64,000 nt of DNA from Dyella solisilvae (GTDB taxonomy: Bacteria; Pseudomonadota; Gammaproteobacteria; Xanthomonadales; Rhodanobacteraceae), in assembly GCF_003351225.1 (NCBI RefSeq), contig NZ_QQSY01000001.1, positions 372,001 to 436,000 of the forward strand, written 5' to 3'. Position 1 is the first letter of the stretch, and each line of letters opens with the position of its first letter. The position numbers and the translations under genes were made by a program. Below are positions 1-9,064 of this stretch, one piece after another. A model generated the notes under the pieces. That model saw only the letters and a list, made by a program, of their open reading frames with translations. It ran no database searches and was not told the DNA's origin.

Positions 1-1288
1 GTTCGACCAGATTTGCCAGCGTGCCGGTGATCACCCGCTGCTCGGCGCGCGAGCCGTTCTCGACCAGGGCAAACGGGGTGGACGCGGCGCGTCCGTGGCC
101 GATCAGGCGTTGACGAATCACAGCCAGTTCGCTCGTGCCCATGTACACGGCCAGGGTCTGTCGCTCCTGCGCCAGCGCCGGCCAGTCCAGGGTGTCGATC
201 GAGCCTTGGCAGTGTGCGGTCACCAGCCGGACCGATTGGGCATGGTCGCGGTGGGTCAGCGGCACGCCCGCATAGGCCGCGCAGGCCAGCGCGGCGGTGA
301 TGCCGGGCACCACTTCATAGGCGATGCCATGCTCGCGCAGAAACTCCAGTTCCTCTCCGCCGCGACCGAACACGAAGGGGTCGCCGCCCTTGAGCCGCAC
401 CACGCGCTTGCCCGCCGCGGCGTGCTGCAGCATCAGCGCGTGGATCTGCCCCTGGGTGGTGTGATGGTTGCCGGCCTGCTTGGCCACTTCGATGCGCTCG
501 GCGTCACGCCGCGCCAGCGCGAGCACCTCAGTGCTCACCAGCCGGTCATGCAGGATCACGTCGGCCTCGTTCAGCGCGCGCAGGCCGCGCAAGGTAAGCA
601 GGCCGGGATCACCAGGACCCGCGCCGAGCAGCACCACCGAACCGACCGCCGCTCCATCGGCCGACGCCAGCAAGCGTTCGGTGACGGCTTCGGCAAGGCC
701 GCGCTGCCCCCGTCGCAACAGGCCTTGCGCCGGCCCTTCCAGCAGTCGCTGGTAGAAGCGGCGGCGCGCCGCCAGGTCGGGCAGGCGCGCACGAATCTGC
801 CCGCGCATGTCGGCGAGCATGGACGCGAGCGAGCCGATCACCGGATCGACCAGCAACTCCAGCCGCTCGCGCAGCATGCGCGCCAGCATGGGGGCATGGC
901 CGCCGCTGGAGATGGCGATGGTGACGGGCGCGCGATCGACCACCGCCGGGACCTGGAAGCTGGACCGTTCGGCATCGTCCACCACATTGACGAACAGGCG
1001 GCGGGCCTCGGCCAGCGCCACGATGCGGGCATGCAAGGTTGAGTCGCCGGTGGCGGCGATGACCAGCCAGGGCTCATCGAGCCAGTGGTCGTCGAAGCGG
1101 CCCGCCAGCCACCGGATGCGCCCGGCCTCAGCCCACTGGCGCAGGGTCGGGGTCAGTTCGGGCGCCCCGACGGTGACTCTGGCTCCGGCGTCAAGCAGAC
1201 CGGCCGCCTTGCGTTCGCCGACCGCGCCGCCGCCCACGACCAATACGTGACGCCCGGACAGTTCGGCAAACAGCGGGTACAGCTTCAT
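1..1288 (-). CDS. cysG: Siroheme synthase CysG, 3' end cut by window edge
   Basis: Trifunctional enzyme making siroheme from uroporphyrinogen III: methyltransferase (C-terminal half) plus precorrin-2 dehydrogenase/ferrochelatase (N-terminal half). It starts with MKLYPLF. The N-terminal NAD-binding loop GGGAVGERK is at residues 19-27, the dehydrogenase/chelatase Asp is at 104-105 (NVVDD), and SSGG holds Ser128. The methyltransferase begins near residue 217 with [12 protein letters not shown]; Asp248 (HDRLV) and Lys270 (AKQAG) match E. coli catalytic positions. 429 codons are visible and about 30 are missing off the left edge, judged from the usual ~460-475 aa. It is transcribed away from the cysB-like gene and supplies the cofactor of CysI encoded nearby. 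Not truncated biologically as far as can be seen. Confidence 0.96.
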   Translation of the reverse strand, partial: MKLYPLFAELSGRHVLVVGGGAVGERKAAGLLDAGARVTVGAPELTPTLRQWAEAGRIRWLAGRFDDHWLDEPWLVIAATGDSTLHARIVALAEARRLFVNVVDDAERSSFQVPAVVDRAPVTIAISSGGHAPMLARMLRERLELLVDPVIGSLASMLADMRGQIRARLPDLAARRRFYQRLLEGPAQGLLRRGQRGLAEAVTERLLASADGAAVGSVVLLGAGPGDPGLLTLRGLRALNEADVILHDRLVSTEVLALARRDAERIEVAKQAGNHHTTQGQIHALMLQHAAAGKRVVRLKGGDPFVFGRGGEELEFLREHGIAYEVVPGITAALACAAYAGVPLTHRDHAQSVRLVTAHCQGSIDTLDWPALAQERQTLAVYMGTSELAVIRQRLIGHGRAASTPFALVENGSRAEQRVITGTLANLVE

Positions 1289-1427
1289 CGGTCCTCGGAC
1301 TCCAGTAGCATCGGGTGGCAACAGTGATTGCTGTCACGCTAGGCAGGCGCCCGCGGAGACACAAATGATTTGTACGGCGACCGATATGCCCGACGGTTAT
1401 AAGCCGAACAACCGACCACCCTGCGTA

Positions 1428-1456
1428 TTGACGCATCGCAACAACGGATGTATAGA
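1428..1456 (+). promoter_or_regulatory. Predicted sigma70 promoter of the cysB-like gene
   Basis: TTGACG at 1428-1433, a 17-base spacer, then TATAGA at 1451-1456. The spacing is ideal and five of six -35 bases match consensus. Transcription would start near 1463, leaving a leader of about 160 bases before the ATG at 1624. Confidence 0.6.
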
Positions 1457-1463
1457 CGTCCAA
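1450..1463 (+). promoter_or_regulatory. 14-mer shared by cysB and cysJ promoter regions
   Basis: GTATAGACGTCCAA at 1450-1463 covers the -10 box and likely start site of the cysB-like gene. The same 14 bases occur on the minus strand at 8916-8929, immediately upstream of cysJ, also over a TATAGA hexamer. The core AGACGTC resembles the E. coli met box, but CysB autoregulation is an equally possible reading. The identity is seen directly; the regulator is not known. Confidence 0.4.
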
Positions 1464-1623
1464 TTCACGTAGAACGCTGGATTCCGCCCCGTGGACACCC
1501 GCCGCCCCTCGCCACACCCCCGAAGGACCGCCTGCGCCAGCGGGCGGGTGGATGAGGCCATGCGATGTATTGCTCCCGCGACCACGAGCCACCCTTCTCT
1601 CGATCGATTGCGGAACCCAAGTC

Positions 1624-2643
1624 ATGACTCTCACCCAATTGCGTTACCTGGTCGCCATAGCTGACGCGGGACTCAACATCACCCTGGCGGCCGAACGGGT
1701 GCACGCGACGCAGCCCGGCCTCAGCAAGCTGCTGCGCCAGCTCGAGGACGAACTGGGCTTCCAGTTGTTCCATCGCAAGGGTCGCAGCCTCCATGCGATT
1801 ACTCACGCCGGCACCCACGTGCTCGAGCGTGCGCGCATCATCCTGGCCGAAGCGGCCAACATCCGCTCGATCGCGGCCAACCTGCGCAACGAGTCGCGCG
1901 GCACGCTGCGCATCGCCACCACCCATACCCAGGCGCGTTTCGCCCTGCCCGCCGCCGTGGCCGCGCTCAGCCGCAGCTATCCACAGGTAAGCGTGCACCT
2001 GCAGCCGGTGAACGACGCCGATGTGATCTCGTTGCTGGAGGGCGGTCAGGTCGACCTGGCCATCGTCAGCACCGCCGCCGGGGCGCCGCCGCCGAACGGC
2101 ATCGCCCTGCCCGCCTATCGCTGGAGCCGCACGGTGGTGGTCCCCAACGGCCATCCGCTGAGCCGCCAGAAGCAGGCGCCCACGCTGGAACAGCTGGCCG
2201 CCCATCCGCTGATCAGCTATGACTCCTCGCTCAAGCCCGAGTCCTCGCTGGCCCGCGCCTTCCAGTCCGCCAACCTGCACCCGCAGATCGTCATGACGGC
2301 GAGCGACGCGGACCTGATCAAGACCTATGTGCGCGAGGGGCTGGGCGTCGGCGTGCTGGCCGAAATGGCCTATCAGCCCGAGCACGACACCGACCTGCAC
2401 GAACTGAGCGCCGACCACCTGTTCGCGGCCTGCACGACCTGGATCGTGCTGCGTCGCGAGAGCGTACTGCGCGAATACACGCTGGACTTCATCAGCGTGT
2501 TCGCGCCGCACCTGGAACGCCGTGCGGTCAGCCGCGCCCTGGCCACGGGCGGCATCGGCGCCTCGCAATGGCCCGGCGTGCCGCACTGGCGCGAGCGGCA
2601 GGTTCCCCACAAGGTGGTGGAGCTGGAAGTCGAGGCGCAGTAG
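1624..2643 (+). CDS. cysB: CysB-type LysR family transcriptional regulator
   Basis: LysR regulator of the CysB/Cbl branch, 339 aa. An N-terminal winged helix-turn-helix occupies about residues 1-60 (MTLTQLRYLVAIADAG, ATQPGLSKLLRQLEDELG). It is followed by a type 2 periplasmic-binding-like effector domain; TTHTQARFALP and LEGGQVDLAI are typical of CysB proteins, which sense N-acetylserine/O-acetylserine and activate sulfate-assimilation genes. The ATG at 1624 was chosen over an in-frame upstream ATG at 1552 because the family begins with a short M-x-L-x-QLRY segment. It is divergent from cysG and lies beside the cysJIH operon, its expected target. Cbl or another CysB paralogue remains possible. 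Confidence 0.88.
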   Translation: MTLTQLRYLVAIADAGLNITLAAERVHATQPGLSKLLRQLEDELGFQLFHRKGRSLHAITHAGTHVLERARIILAEAANIRSIAANLRNESRGTLRIATTHTQARFALPAAVAALSRSYPQVSVHLQPVNDADVISLLEGGQVDLAIVSTAAGAPPPNGIALPAYRWSRTVVVPNGHPLSRQKQAPTLEQLAAHPLISYDSSLKPESSLARAFQSANLHPQIVMTASDADLIKTYVREGLGVGVLAEMAYQPEHDTDLHELSADHLFAACTTWIVLRRESVLREYTLDFISVFAPHLERRAVSRALATGGIGASQWPGVPHWRERQVPHKVVELEVEAQ

Positions 2644-2711
2644 GCGCCCCCGGGCGCGGGGCGACGCGGCCGACACAGCCGACACGGCGAGACTTTCCAG
2701 AGTGCAGTCGC

Positions 2712-2828
2712 GCCAACGCCCCCGAAAGGGGGCGGGAGCTGGGGCCTGGCGACCTTGAAACGCCACGGGTAGGTAGGCAGGGTCAAGCGACACCGGGTCC
2801 CAGCTCTCGCCCCCTTGCGGGGGCTGGC
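2712..2828. repeat. Imperfect inverted repeat between convergent genes
   Basis: Arms of about 30 bases at 2712-2743 and 2799-2828 are imperfect reverse complements, and each carries its own hairpin of C5 and G5 runs. The element fills the gap between the 3' ends of cysB (plus) and sat/cysC (minus), so it may end transcription from both sides, although no T-tract follows. It could also be a small REP-like element. Confidence 0.5.
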
Positions 2829-2849
2829 CAGCGCGACGGAGCGTGGTCG

Positions 2850-4610
2850 TTACAGCAGGCCGCGCTGTTCCAGCACGGCCACGATGCGCTGCGCGAGCAC
2901 GTGCGGCTGGGCCGCATTGCCGTCCACGCGCAGCTCAGGCTGCTCCGGCTCCTCGTAGGGATCGCTGATCCCGGTGAAATGGGGAATCGTGCCAGCGCGC
3001 GCCTGCGCGTAAAGGCCCTTGCGGTCGCGCGCCTCGCAGACTTCCAGCGAGGTGGCCACGTGGATCTCGATGAAGTCGCCATGCGCCTCCACCAGCCCGC
3101 GCGCCTGCGCCCGGGCCTGCGCGTAGGGCGCAATCGGCGCGCACACGGCGATGCCGCCGTGGCGGACGATCTCACTGGCGACGTAGCCGATGCGGGTCAC
3201 GTTGGCGTCGCGGTCCTCGCGCGAGAAGGTAAGTCCCTTGGACAGGTGCTTGCGCACCTCGTCGCCGTCAAGCACCGTCAAGGCGCGACTGGTGCGCTCG
3301 AGCAGCTGCGCCACCACCGCTTGGGCGATCGTCGACTTGCCCGCGCCGGAAAGCCCGGTGAAGAACAGCGCAAAGCCGCGCTGCGCATTCGCCGGATGGC
3401 GTTCCCGCAGGATATCCACCACCTCGGGGAACGAGAACCACGCAGGAATCTCGCTGCCCTCATGCAGGTGCCGGCGCAGCTGCGTACCCGAGATGTCGCG
3501 CACCTCGTCGTCCGCCTGCACCTCGGTCGAGGGCAGATAGGTGTCGCGGTTGGCCACGTAGACCATCGCCGGGAACGGCACGATGCGGATGCCGAGCTCG
3601 TCCTGGTGGCGCTCCAGCAGGTGTTGCGCATCGAACGGGCCGTAGAACGGCTTGCCGCTCGCATCCTTGCCCGGACCGGCATGGTCGCGCCCCACGATGA
3701 AGTGACTGGCGCCGTAGTTCTTGCGGATGATCGCGTGCCACATCGCCTCGCGCGGACCGCCCATGCGCATCGCCAGCGGCAGCAGCGACAGCTTGGCGCT
3801 GTGCGCCGGGTACTGCGGCAGCAACGCCTGGTAGCAGCGCACACGCGTGTAATGGTCGATGTCACCCGGCTTGGTGCGCCCGACGGATGGCTGCACCAGC
3901 AGCTTGGCGCCTACCTGCTGTGCGGCGCGCAGGGTCAGCTCGCGATGCGCCCGGTGCATCGGGTTCCGCGTCTGGAACGCCACGATGCGCTGCCAGCCGT
4001 TTTCGGCGAACCACGCTCGCAGGCTGCGCGGCGAGTCGCGCAGTACGGTGAAGTCGTAATGCGAGGGAGCCTGGATGCCGCGCACGCGGCCGCCGAGATT
4101 GACCGGGCGATAGCGTTGCAGCAGCTCGGCGACGCCCGGATGGGTGGGATCGGTGGTGCCGAACACCTGCGCCGCCTCGTACTGGCGATCGGGCCGGTAG
4201 ATGTCCTCCACTTCCAGCACGGCCAGCGGCACGCCCTGGGTATCGCGCAGGGCCACCTCGCTGCCCGGCGCCAGCCGCGCGGCGAATTCTTCGCTCACAT
4301 CCAGGGTGATCGGGATCGGCCACAGCGTGTCGTCGGCCAGGCGCAATTCGTCCACCACGCGGCGGTAGTCGCGCTCGGTGAGGAAGCCTTCCAGCGGCGA
4401 GAAGGCGCCGTTGAGCAGCAACTCAAGATCGCACTGCTGCCGCGTGTCGAGATCGACACCCGGGAGCCCGGCGCTGCGCTGCTTGAGCCTCTCGGCCTCG
4501 TCAGGCGGCAGGTAGAGTTCCTTCAGCACCCCACCGTGCGGGGCGATCAGTTCGGCAATGGCAAGGCTATCGGTCGAGACCTCGACCTGGGCAAGTGCGC
4601 TCTGGCTCAT
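2850..4610 (-). CDS. sat/cysC: Bifunctional ATP sulfurylase / APS kinase
   Basis: 586-aa fusion that activates sulfate to APS and then phosphorylates APS to PAPS. The N-terminal sulfurylase is the single-subunit Sat/Met3 type, not the CysD/CysN heterodimer: QTRNPMHRAH at 213-222 and GRDHAGPG at 307-314 are its nucleotide-binding motifs. The kinase follows from about residue 410, with P-loop GLSGAGKST at 419-427. The start MSQSALAQ at 4610 was chosen because the longer reading frame to 4805 would run into cysH with an unrelated 65-residue leader. No clear Shine-Dalgarno is visible. It is the last gene of cysJ-cysI-cysH-sat/cysC, 68 bp after cysH. PAPS production fits the PAPS-type CysH upstream. 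Confidence 0.95.
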   Translation of the reverse strand: MSQSALAQVEVSTDSLAIAELIAPHGGVLKELYLPPDEAERLKQRSAGLPGVDLDTRQQCDLELLLNGAFSPLEGFLTERDYRRVVDELRLADDTLWPIPITLDVSEEFAARLAPGSEVALRDTQGVPLAVLEVEDIYRPDRQYEAAQVFGTTDPTHPGVAELLQRYRPVNLGGRVRGIQAPSHYDFTVLRDSPRSLRAWFAENGWQRIVAFQTRNPMHRAHRELTLRAAQQVGAKLLVQPSVGRTKPGDIDHYTRVRCYQALLPQYPAHSAKLSLLPLAMRMGGPREAMWHAIIRKNYGASHFIVGRDHAGPGKDASGKPFYGPFDAQHLLERHQDELGIRIVPFPAMVYVANRDTYLPSTEVQADDEVRDISGTQLRRHLHEGSEIPAWFSFPEVVDILRERHPANAQRGFALFFTGLSGAGKSTIAQAVVAQLLERTSRALTVLDGDEVRKHLSKGLTFSREDRDANVTRIGYVASEIVRHGGIAVCAPIAPYAQARAQARGLVEAHGDFIEIHVATSLEVCEARDRKGLYAQARAGTIPHFTGISDPYEEPEQPELRVDGNAAQPHVLAQRIVAVLEQRGLL

Positions 4611-4678
4611 GATGTCTGTTTGTCGTATCGGGGGAGCGGCCAGCGCCGGGCGCTGGGGGGATCGTATCGTTGTCGTGT

Positions 4679-5401
4679 TCAGGCCAGTCCGTGCAGTCCG
4701 CATTCGCGCTTGAGGCCGAAAAAGCGGGTCGATTCGGCATCCGTGCCCGGTTCCCAGCGGTGCGTGGTGTGCACATCGCCAATGGAGATGTAGCCCTGGT
4801 CCCACAGCGGGTGATAAGGCAGGTCGTGACGGCGCAGGTACACGCCGACGTCGCGATCGGTCCAGTCCGCGATGGGATGGAATTTCCAGCGCCCGTCGCG
4901 GCGCTCGACGAACGGAATCTCCGCCCGCGTGCGCGCCTGGCTGCGGCGCAGACCGGCAAACCAGGTGCCGGCATCGAGCTCGCGCAGCGCGCGCTGCATC
5001 GGCTCCACCTTGCGCAGCTGGTTGTAGCGGTCAATGCCCGCCACGCCCTGCTCCCACAACCGGCCTTCGCGCGCCTCGAGCCACGCCGGGCTCTGCGGCG
5101 GGCTGAACACCTTCAGATTCAGCGACAGGCGCGCGCTCAACTCGTCGACGAACTGGTAGGTCTCGGGAAACAGATAGCCCGTGTCGATCAGGATCACCGG
5201 CAGGTCCGGGCGGTGACGCGTGAGCAGGTGCAGCGACACCGCTGCCTGCGCGCCGAAGCTGGACGAGAGCACGTGCCTGCCAGGTGCATACGCCAGCGCC
5301 CACAGCACGCGCTGTTCGGCGTCCAGCGTGCCCAGCCACTCGTTCAGCGCGACCAGCTCGGCCGGGCTGTGCTCGGCCTCATCCAGCCATCCCGGCTTCA
5401 T
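4679..5401 (-). CDS. cysH: Phosphoadenosine phosphosulfate (PAPS) reductase
   Basis: 240-aa thioredoxin-dependent reductase converting PAPS to sulfite and PAP. The catalytic ECGLH is at 233-237, and the adenine-nucleotide hydrolase-type [10 protein letters not shown] motif is near residues 46-55. The only cysteine in the protein is that of ECGLH. The paired cysteines that bind the [4Fe-4S] cluster in APS reductases are absent, which supports PAPS rather than APS as substrate. The start codon overlaps the cysI stop (ATGA), with GGAGG upstream of it, so the two are translationally coupled. Confidence 0.96.
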   Translation of the reverse strand: MKPGWLDEAEHSPAELVALNEWLGTLDAEQRVLWALAYAPGRHVLSSSFGAQAAVSLHLLTRHRPDLPVILIDTGYLFPETYQFVDELSARLSLNLKVFSPPQSPAWLEAREGRLWEQGVAGIDRYNQLRKVEPMQRALRELDAGTWFAGLRRSQARTRAEIPFVERRDGRWKFHPIADWTDRDVGVYLRRHDLPYHPLWDQGYISIGDVHTTHRWEPGTDAESTRFFGLKRECGLHGLA

Positions 5402-7092
5402 GCCACCACCTCCGCCGGGATGCGCCGCACGTTGCCAGCCAGCACGCCGACCCGCAGCAGGAAGTCGCCGAAGTGCTCGCCGGTGCTGCGCTCGGCGGCA
5501 TAGCGGGCGAACAGGGGCGTCAGCGCCTCCAGGATGGCCGCTTCGTCCACGTTTTCGAGGTAGACCTGATTCAACCGCTGACCGCGAAAGTCCGCGCCAA
5601 GGCGCAAGTCGTAACGCCCCGGGCCGCGACCGACCAGGGCGATCTCGCCGAGGTAGGGACGCGAGCAGCCGTTCGGGCAGCCGGAGAGGCGCAACAGGAT
5701 CGGCGCGTCCCTCAACCCATGCGCCTCGAGCACCGCCTCGAGCTTGGGCAGCAACTCGGGCACGTAACGTTCGCTTTCCGCCATGGCCAGCCCGCAGGTC
5801 GGCAAGGCTACGCAGGCCACCGCCAGCTGCCGGATCGCGCTATGCGTGCGGTAGCCGTCGAGTCCATGCGCGGCCACGATCGCGTCGATGCGAGCGCGCT
5901 CGTCAGCCGCCACGTTGGCGACGATCACGTTCTGGTTGCAGGTGAGCCTGAAATCGCCCTGATGCACCTTGGCAAGCTCGCGCAAGCCCGTGAGCCAACG
6001 CCGTTCACCGACGTCGGCCAGCCGGCCCGATTCAATCTGCAAGGTCAGGTGCCAGCGACCGTCGGCGCCTTCGATCCAGCCATAGCGGTCGCCGTTGTCG
6101 TCGAACTGGTAATCGCGCTCCGGCTCAAGCGCAAAACCCACGCGAGCCTCCACTTCGGCCTTGAAGGCATCCAGGCCGCGATGGTCAATGGTGTACTTCA
6201 GTCGCGCGTGCTTGCGCTCGCTGCGGTTACCCCAGTCGCGCTGCACGGTGATCACGGCTTCCGCGACCGCGCGCAGCTGGTCCGGCGTCACGAAGCCGAT
6301 CACGCTGGCCAGGCGCGGATAGGTAGTCGGATCGCCATGGGTGGCGCCCATGCCGCCACCGATCGCCACATTGAAGCCCTTCAGCTCGTCCTGTTCGATG
6401 ATGGCGATCAGGCCGAGATCCTGCGCGAACACGTCGATGTCGTTGAGCGGCGGGATAGCCAGGCCGATCTTGAACTTGCGCGGCAGGTACGTGGCGCCGT
6501 ACATCGGCTCTACGGGCTCAGGCTCACCCACCAGCGGCTCGCCATCGAGCCATATCTCGTGATAGGCCCGCGTCTGCGGCGCCAGCTCACTGGAAAGTCG
6601 CGACGCCCACTCATAGGCCACTGCATGCGCCGCCGACTCCACCGGGTTGGCGGTGCTCACCACATTGCGCACCACGTCGCCGCACGCGGCGATGGTGGAG
6701 GCCAGCGCGCCGTGAATCGCGGCGATGGTCGGCTTGAGGTGGTGCTTGATGATGCCGTGCCACTGGAAGGTCTGGCGCGTGGTGATGCGCAGCGTGCCGT
6801 TGGCGTGCTCACGCGCCAGGCGGTCGAACACCAGCCACTGCCCGGGCGTGACTACGCCGGACGGCAGGCGGGCGCGCAGCATGAACGAGTACGCCGGTTC
6901 GAGCTTCTGCTTGCGGCGCTCCTCGCGCAGATCGCGATCGTCCTGCAGATAGCTGCCATGGAATTTCAGCAGCTTGTTGTCGTCGTCGCTGATCGCGTTG
7001 GTGACGGGATCGCGCAAGCCTTCGGCAATCGTGCCGCGCAGGTAGCGGCTTTCAATCTTGATGCGCTCGAGATCGGAAAGTGGGGTGCTCAT
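5398..7092 (-). CDS. cysI: Sulfite reductase hemoprotein (beta) subunit
   Basis: 564-aa subunit that reduces sulfite to sulfide at a siroheme-[4Fe-4S] centre. The four cluster cysteines are seen at 427 and 433 (CVALPTCG) and at 472 and 476 (GCPNGC). N-terminal [20 protein letters not shown] is typical of CysI. The start at 7092 was preferred to a longer frame reaching back into cysJ. It lies 2 bp after the cysJ stop and overlaps cysH by 4 bp. Electrons come from CysJ, and siroheme from the CysG encoded at the left edge. Confidence 0.96.
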   Translation of the reverse strand: MSTPLSDLERIKIESRYLRGTIAEGLRDPVTNAISDDDNKLLKFHGSYLQDDRDLREERRKQKLEPAYSFMLRARLPSGVVTPGQWLVFDRLAREHANGTLRITTRQTFQWHGIIKHHLKPTIAAIHGALASTIAACGDVVRNVVSTANPVESAAHAVAYEWASRLSSELAPQTRAYHEIWLDGEPLVGEPEPVEPMYGATYLPRKFKIGLAIPPLNDIDVFAQDLGLIAIIEQDELKGFNVAIGGGMGATHGDPTTYPRLASVIGFVTPDQLRAVAEAVITVQRDWGNRSERKHARLKYTIDHRGLDAFKAEVEARVGFALEPERDYQFDDNGDRYGWIEGADGRWHLTLQIESGRLADVGERRWLTGLRELAKVHQGDFRLTCNQNVIVANVAADERARIDAIVAAHGLDGYRTHSAIRQLAVACVALPTCGLAMAESERYVPELLPKLEAVLEAHGLRDAPILLRLSGCPNGCSRPYLGEIALVGRGPGRYDLRLGADFRGQRLNQVYLENVDEAAILEALTPLFARYAAERSTGEHFGDFLLRVGVLAGNVRRIPAEVVA

Positions 7093-7094
7093 AT

Positions 7095-8903
7095 TCAGTA
7101 CACGTCGCGGGCGTAGCGCCCCTGCTGCAGGAGATCGGATAGCCACTCCTTGGCCTGGTCCGGAGATTGGCCGCCATGGGTGATCGCCACGTCGATCAGC
7201 GCGGCGTGCACGTCCTTGGCCATCTGGCTGGCGTCGCCGCACACGTAAAGGTGTGCGCCATCCTGCAGCCAGTCGTAGAGCTCGCGGCCCTGCTCGCGAA
7301 TGCGTTGCTGCACGTAGACCTTGGCGTCGCCGTCACGCGAGAAGGCCAGGTCCAGCTTCTGCAGGGAGCCGTCGCGGAGCGCCGCCTGCCATTCGATCTG
7401 GTAGAGGAAATCGCGGGTGAAATGGCGGTTGCCGAAGAACAGCCAGTTGCGTCCGCCAGCGCCGGTTTCGCGGCGTTCCTGCACAAAGGCGCGGAACGGC
7501 GCCACGCCAGTACCCGGGCCAATCATGATGATGTCGCGGGCGCTGTCCTTGGGCAGCCGGAAGCGTTCGTTTTCCTCGATGAAGACGGGTACGCGATGGT
7601 CGTCGCCAGCCGCGGCGACAAACGAGGAAGCCGCGCCCCAGTGACGTTCGCCGTACGCTTCATAGTCCACCAAGGCAACCGTCAGGTGCACTTCGTCACC
7701 GACCGCCTTCTGGCTGGATGCGATGGAGTACAGGCGCGGCGTCTGCGGGCGCAGCGTGGCCACCAGCTCCTCCGCCGACCACCTGGCGGGGTGGCGACGC
7801 CACAGGTCGATCGGCTGGTCGCTCGCCAACAACGCAGCGAGGCTCGCCGAACGGTCGGGGCGAAGCAGGCCGGCCAGTTTCTCGTCGCCGCTGGCATCGG
7901 CGACCGCGGCGATCAACGGACGGCTCAGCCGCGTGAGTTCACGCTCGTGGGTCAGCCATTGCCGCAGCGGAAGTTCCTTGCCGTCATGGCGGACGGCCTG
8001 ACCGCCGTCGAGGCTGAGCAGGGAAAGCCACTGATCGACCAGCGCGGGCGGATTCTCCGGCCATACGCCAATGGCGTCACCGGGCTCGTAATGCAGCCCG
8101 GAACCTTCCAGCGAGAGCTCAACGTGCCGCACGTCGCGGCCGGCATCGCGCGCCACGATCGGCTGGTTATCCAGCACGGAAGCCGCAAAGGGACGCTCCC
8201 GCGTGTAGACCACGCGCGACGGCACCGGCTGCAGGTTGGCCACGCGCACCGTAGGTTGCGCCGAGCCAAGCAGCTGGCGCGCCTGTTCCAGCGCGCCTTC
8301 CGCCCAAGGCGCGGCTACGGCGTCCACATCCACATCGGCTTCACCGAACGGAGCGAACCGCTTGGCGCCCAGTTCTTCCAGTCGCGCGTCGATCTGTCGC
8401 CCGATCGCGCAGAACTGCGGATAACTCGAATCGCCCAGCCCCAGCACCGTGTAGCGCAGGCCCGGCAATTTGGGCGCGCGCTTGCCGAGCAGGAACTCGA
8501 CCAGGCCGCGTGCATCATCCGGCGGCTCGGCGTCGCCCTGGGTGCTGATCACCACGGCGAGGTGGGTTTCCTTGGCCAGGTCGCGCTGGGCATAGCCATC
8601 GGCGCGCACCAGCCGCACGCTGAGGCCGGCGGCCTCGGCCCGGGCGCTCAGCTGGGCCGCGATGCGCTTGGCCTGGCCGGTCTGGCTGCCGTACAGGATG
8701 GTCAGGCGGTCCCCCTGGGCCTTGCCTGCCGCCAGCGGCGGATCCACCAGGCCGCGCTGCAGCCGGTCGGCCTTGGCCGCGCTCCATGCCGCCAGCCAGT
8801 ACAGTTCTGCCGGGCCCAGGCCCTCGGCCAGGCGCTCCAGGGCGGACAGCTTGTCCGATCCCAGGGAGGCCAGGTGGTTTTCCGTCGCAACGACCGCGTT
8901 CAC
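7095..8903 (-). CDS. cysJ: Sulfite reductase (NADPH) flavoprotein (alpha) subunit
   Basis: 602-aa diflavin reductase passing electrons from NADPH through FAD and FMN to CysI. The N-terminal flavodoxin domain has [13 protein letters not shown] near residues 70-82. The FAD-binding part has RLYSIASSQ, and the NADPH-binding part has [12 protein letters not shown] and YVCGDASQM towards the C terminus. It starts with GTG at 8903, preceded by AAAGGAAG as ribosome-binding site. First gene of the minus-strand sulfate-reduction operon, divergent from the TauE-like permease across 161 bp of apparent control sequence. Confidence 0.96.
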   Translation of the reverse strand: MNAVVATENHLASLGSDKLSALERLAEGLGPAELYWLAAWSAAKADRLQRGLVDPPLAAGKAQGDRLTILYGSQTGQAKRIAAQLSARAEAAGLSVRLVRADGYAQRDLAKETHLAVVISTQGDAEPPDDARGLVEFLLGKRAPKLPGLRYTVLGLGDSSYPQFCAIGRQIDARLEELGAKRFAPFGEADVDVDAVAAPWAEGALEQARQLLGSAQPTVRVANLQPVPSRVVYTRERPFAASVLDNQPIVARDAGRDVRHVELSLEGSGLHYEPGDAIGVWPENPPALVDQWLSLLSLDGGQAVRHDGKELPLRQWLTHERELTRLSRPLIAAVADASGDEKLAGLLRPDRSASLAALLASDQPIDLWRRHPARWSAEELVATLRPQTPRLYSIASSQKAVGDEVHLTVALVDYEAYGERHWGAASSFVAAAGDDHRVPVFIEENERFRLPKDSARDIIMIGPGTGVAPFRAFVQERRETGAGGRNWLFFGNRHFTRDFLYQIEWQAALRDGSLQKLDLAFSRDGDAKVYVQQRIREQGRELYDWLQDGAHLYVCGDASQMAKDVHAALIDVAITHGGQSPDQAKEWLSDLLQQGRYARDVY

Positions 8904-8913
8904 TATCGACTTC

Positions 8914-8945
8914 CTTTGGACGTCTATACCGCTGTCCGTCCAAAG
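8914..8945 (-). promoter_or_regulatory. Inverted repeat around the cysJ -10 region
   Basis: CTTTGGACG at 8914-8922 and CGTCCAAAG at 8937-8945 form a perfect 9-bp inverted repeat with a 14-base spacer. The spacer holds TATAGA (minus strand, 8923-8928), a plausible -10 box, with a weak -35-like ATGACT at 8947-8952 and 18-base spacing. One arm touches the ribosome-binding site. The layout suggests an operator over the promoter. If transcription starts further upstream, it would instead be a hairpin in the leader. Confidence 0.5.
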
Positions 8946-8980
8946 TAGTCATGCGCTTATGTCATGTGAAAGGACGTGTT

Positions 8981-8996
8981 GACATATGCATATGTC
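8981..8996. promoter_or_regulatory. Perfect 16-bp palindrome in cysJ/tauE divergent region
   Basis: GACATATGCATATGTC is its own reverse complement. It lies about 30 bases upstream of the predicted cysJ -35 and about 70 bases upstream of the tauE-like start codon, where an activator or shared regulator would bind. A CysB-type site is a natural guess from context, but the sequence alone does not identify the protein. Confidence 0.5.
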
Positions 8997-9064
8997 CACG
9001 TGCTTATTTCCCTTACGGCGGAACTGTCCCTTAAACTGGGCCCATCCACCCTCGTTAATGGCCC

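Larger units (their letters stand above)
1289..1623. other. Divergent cysG/cysB intergenic region (335 bp)
   Basis: Non-coding region between the start codons of cysG and the cysB-like regulator. A good sigma70-type promoter for cysB is visible at 1428-1456. No convincing promoter for cysG was identified, although AT-richer sequence such as TTATAAG near 1397 could contribute. No RNA gene or terminator was seen. The region shares a 14-mer with the cysJ promoter region (see 1450-1463). Confidence 0.6.

Noticed and set aside
95-1042. Plus-strand open frame opposite cysG
   Set aside because: The minus-strand frame reads as CysG with conserved catalytic residues and runs off the edge, so the plus frame is a shadow.
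2568-4793. Plus-strand open frame of 741 codons opposite sat/cysC
   Set aside because: Antisense shadow; the minus-strand frame carries all catalytic motifs of ATP sulfurylase and APS kinase.
4611-4805. N-terminal extension of sat/cysC to 4805
   Set aside because: The extra 65 residues overlap cysH, have no similarity to sulfurylases and contain no ribosome-binding logic.
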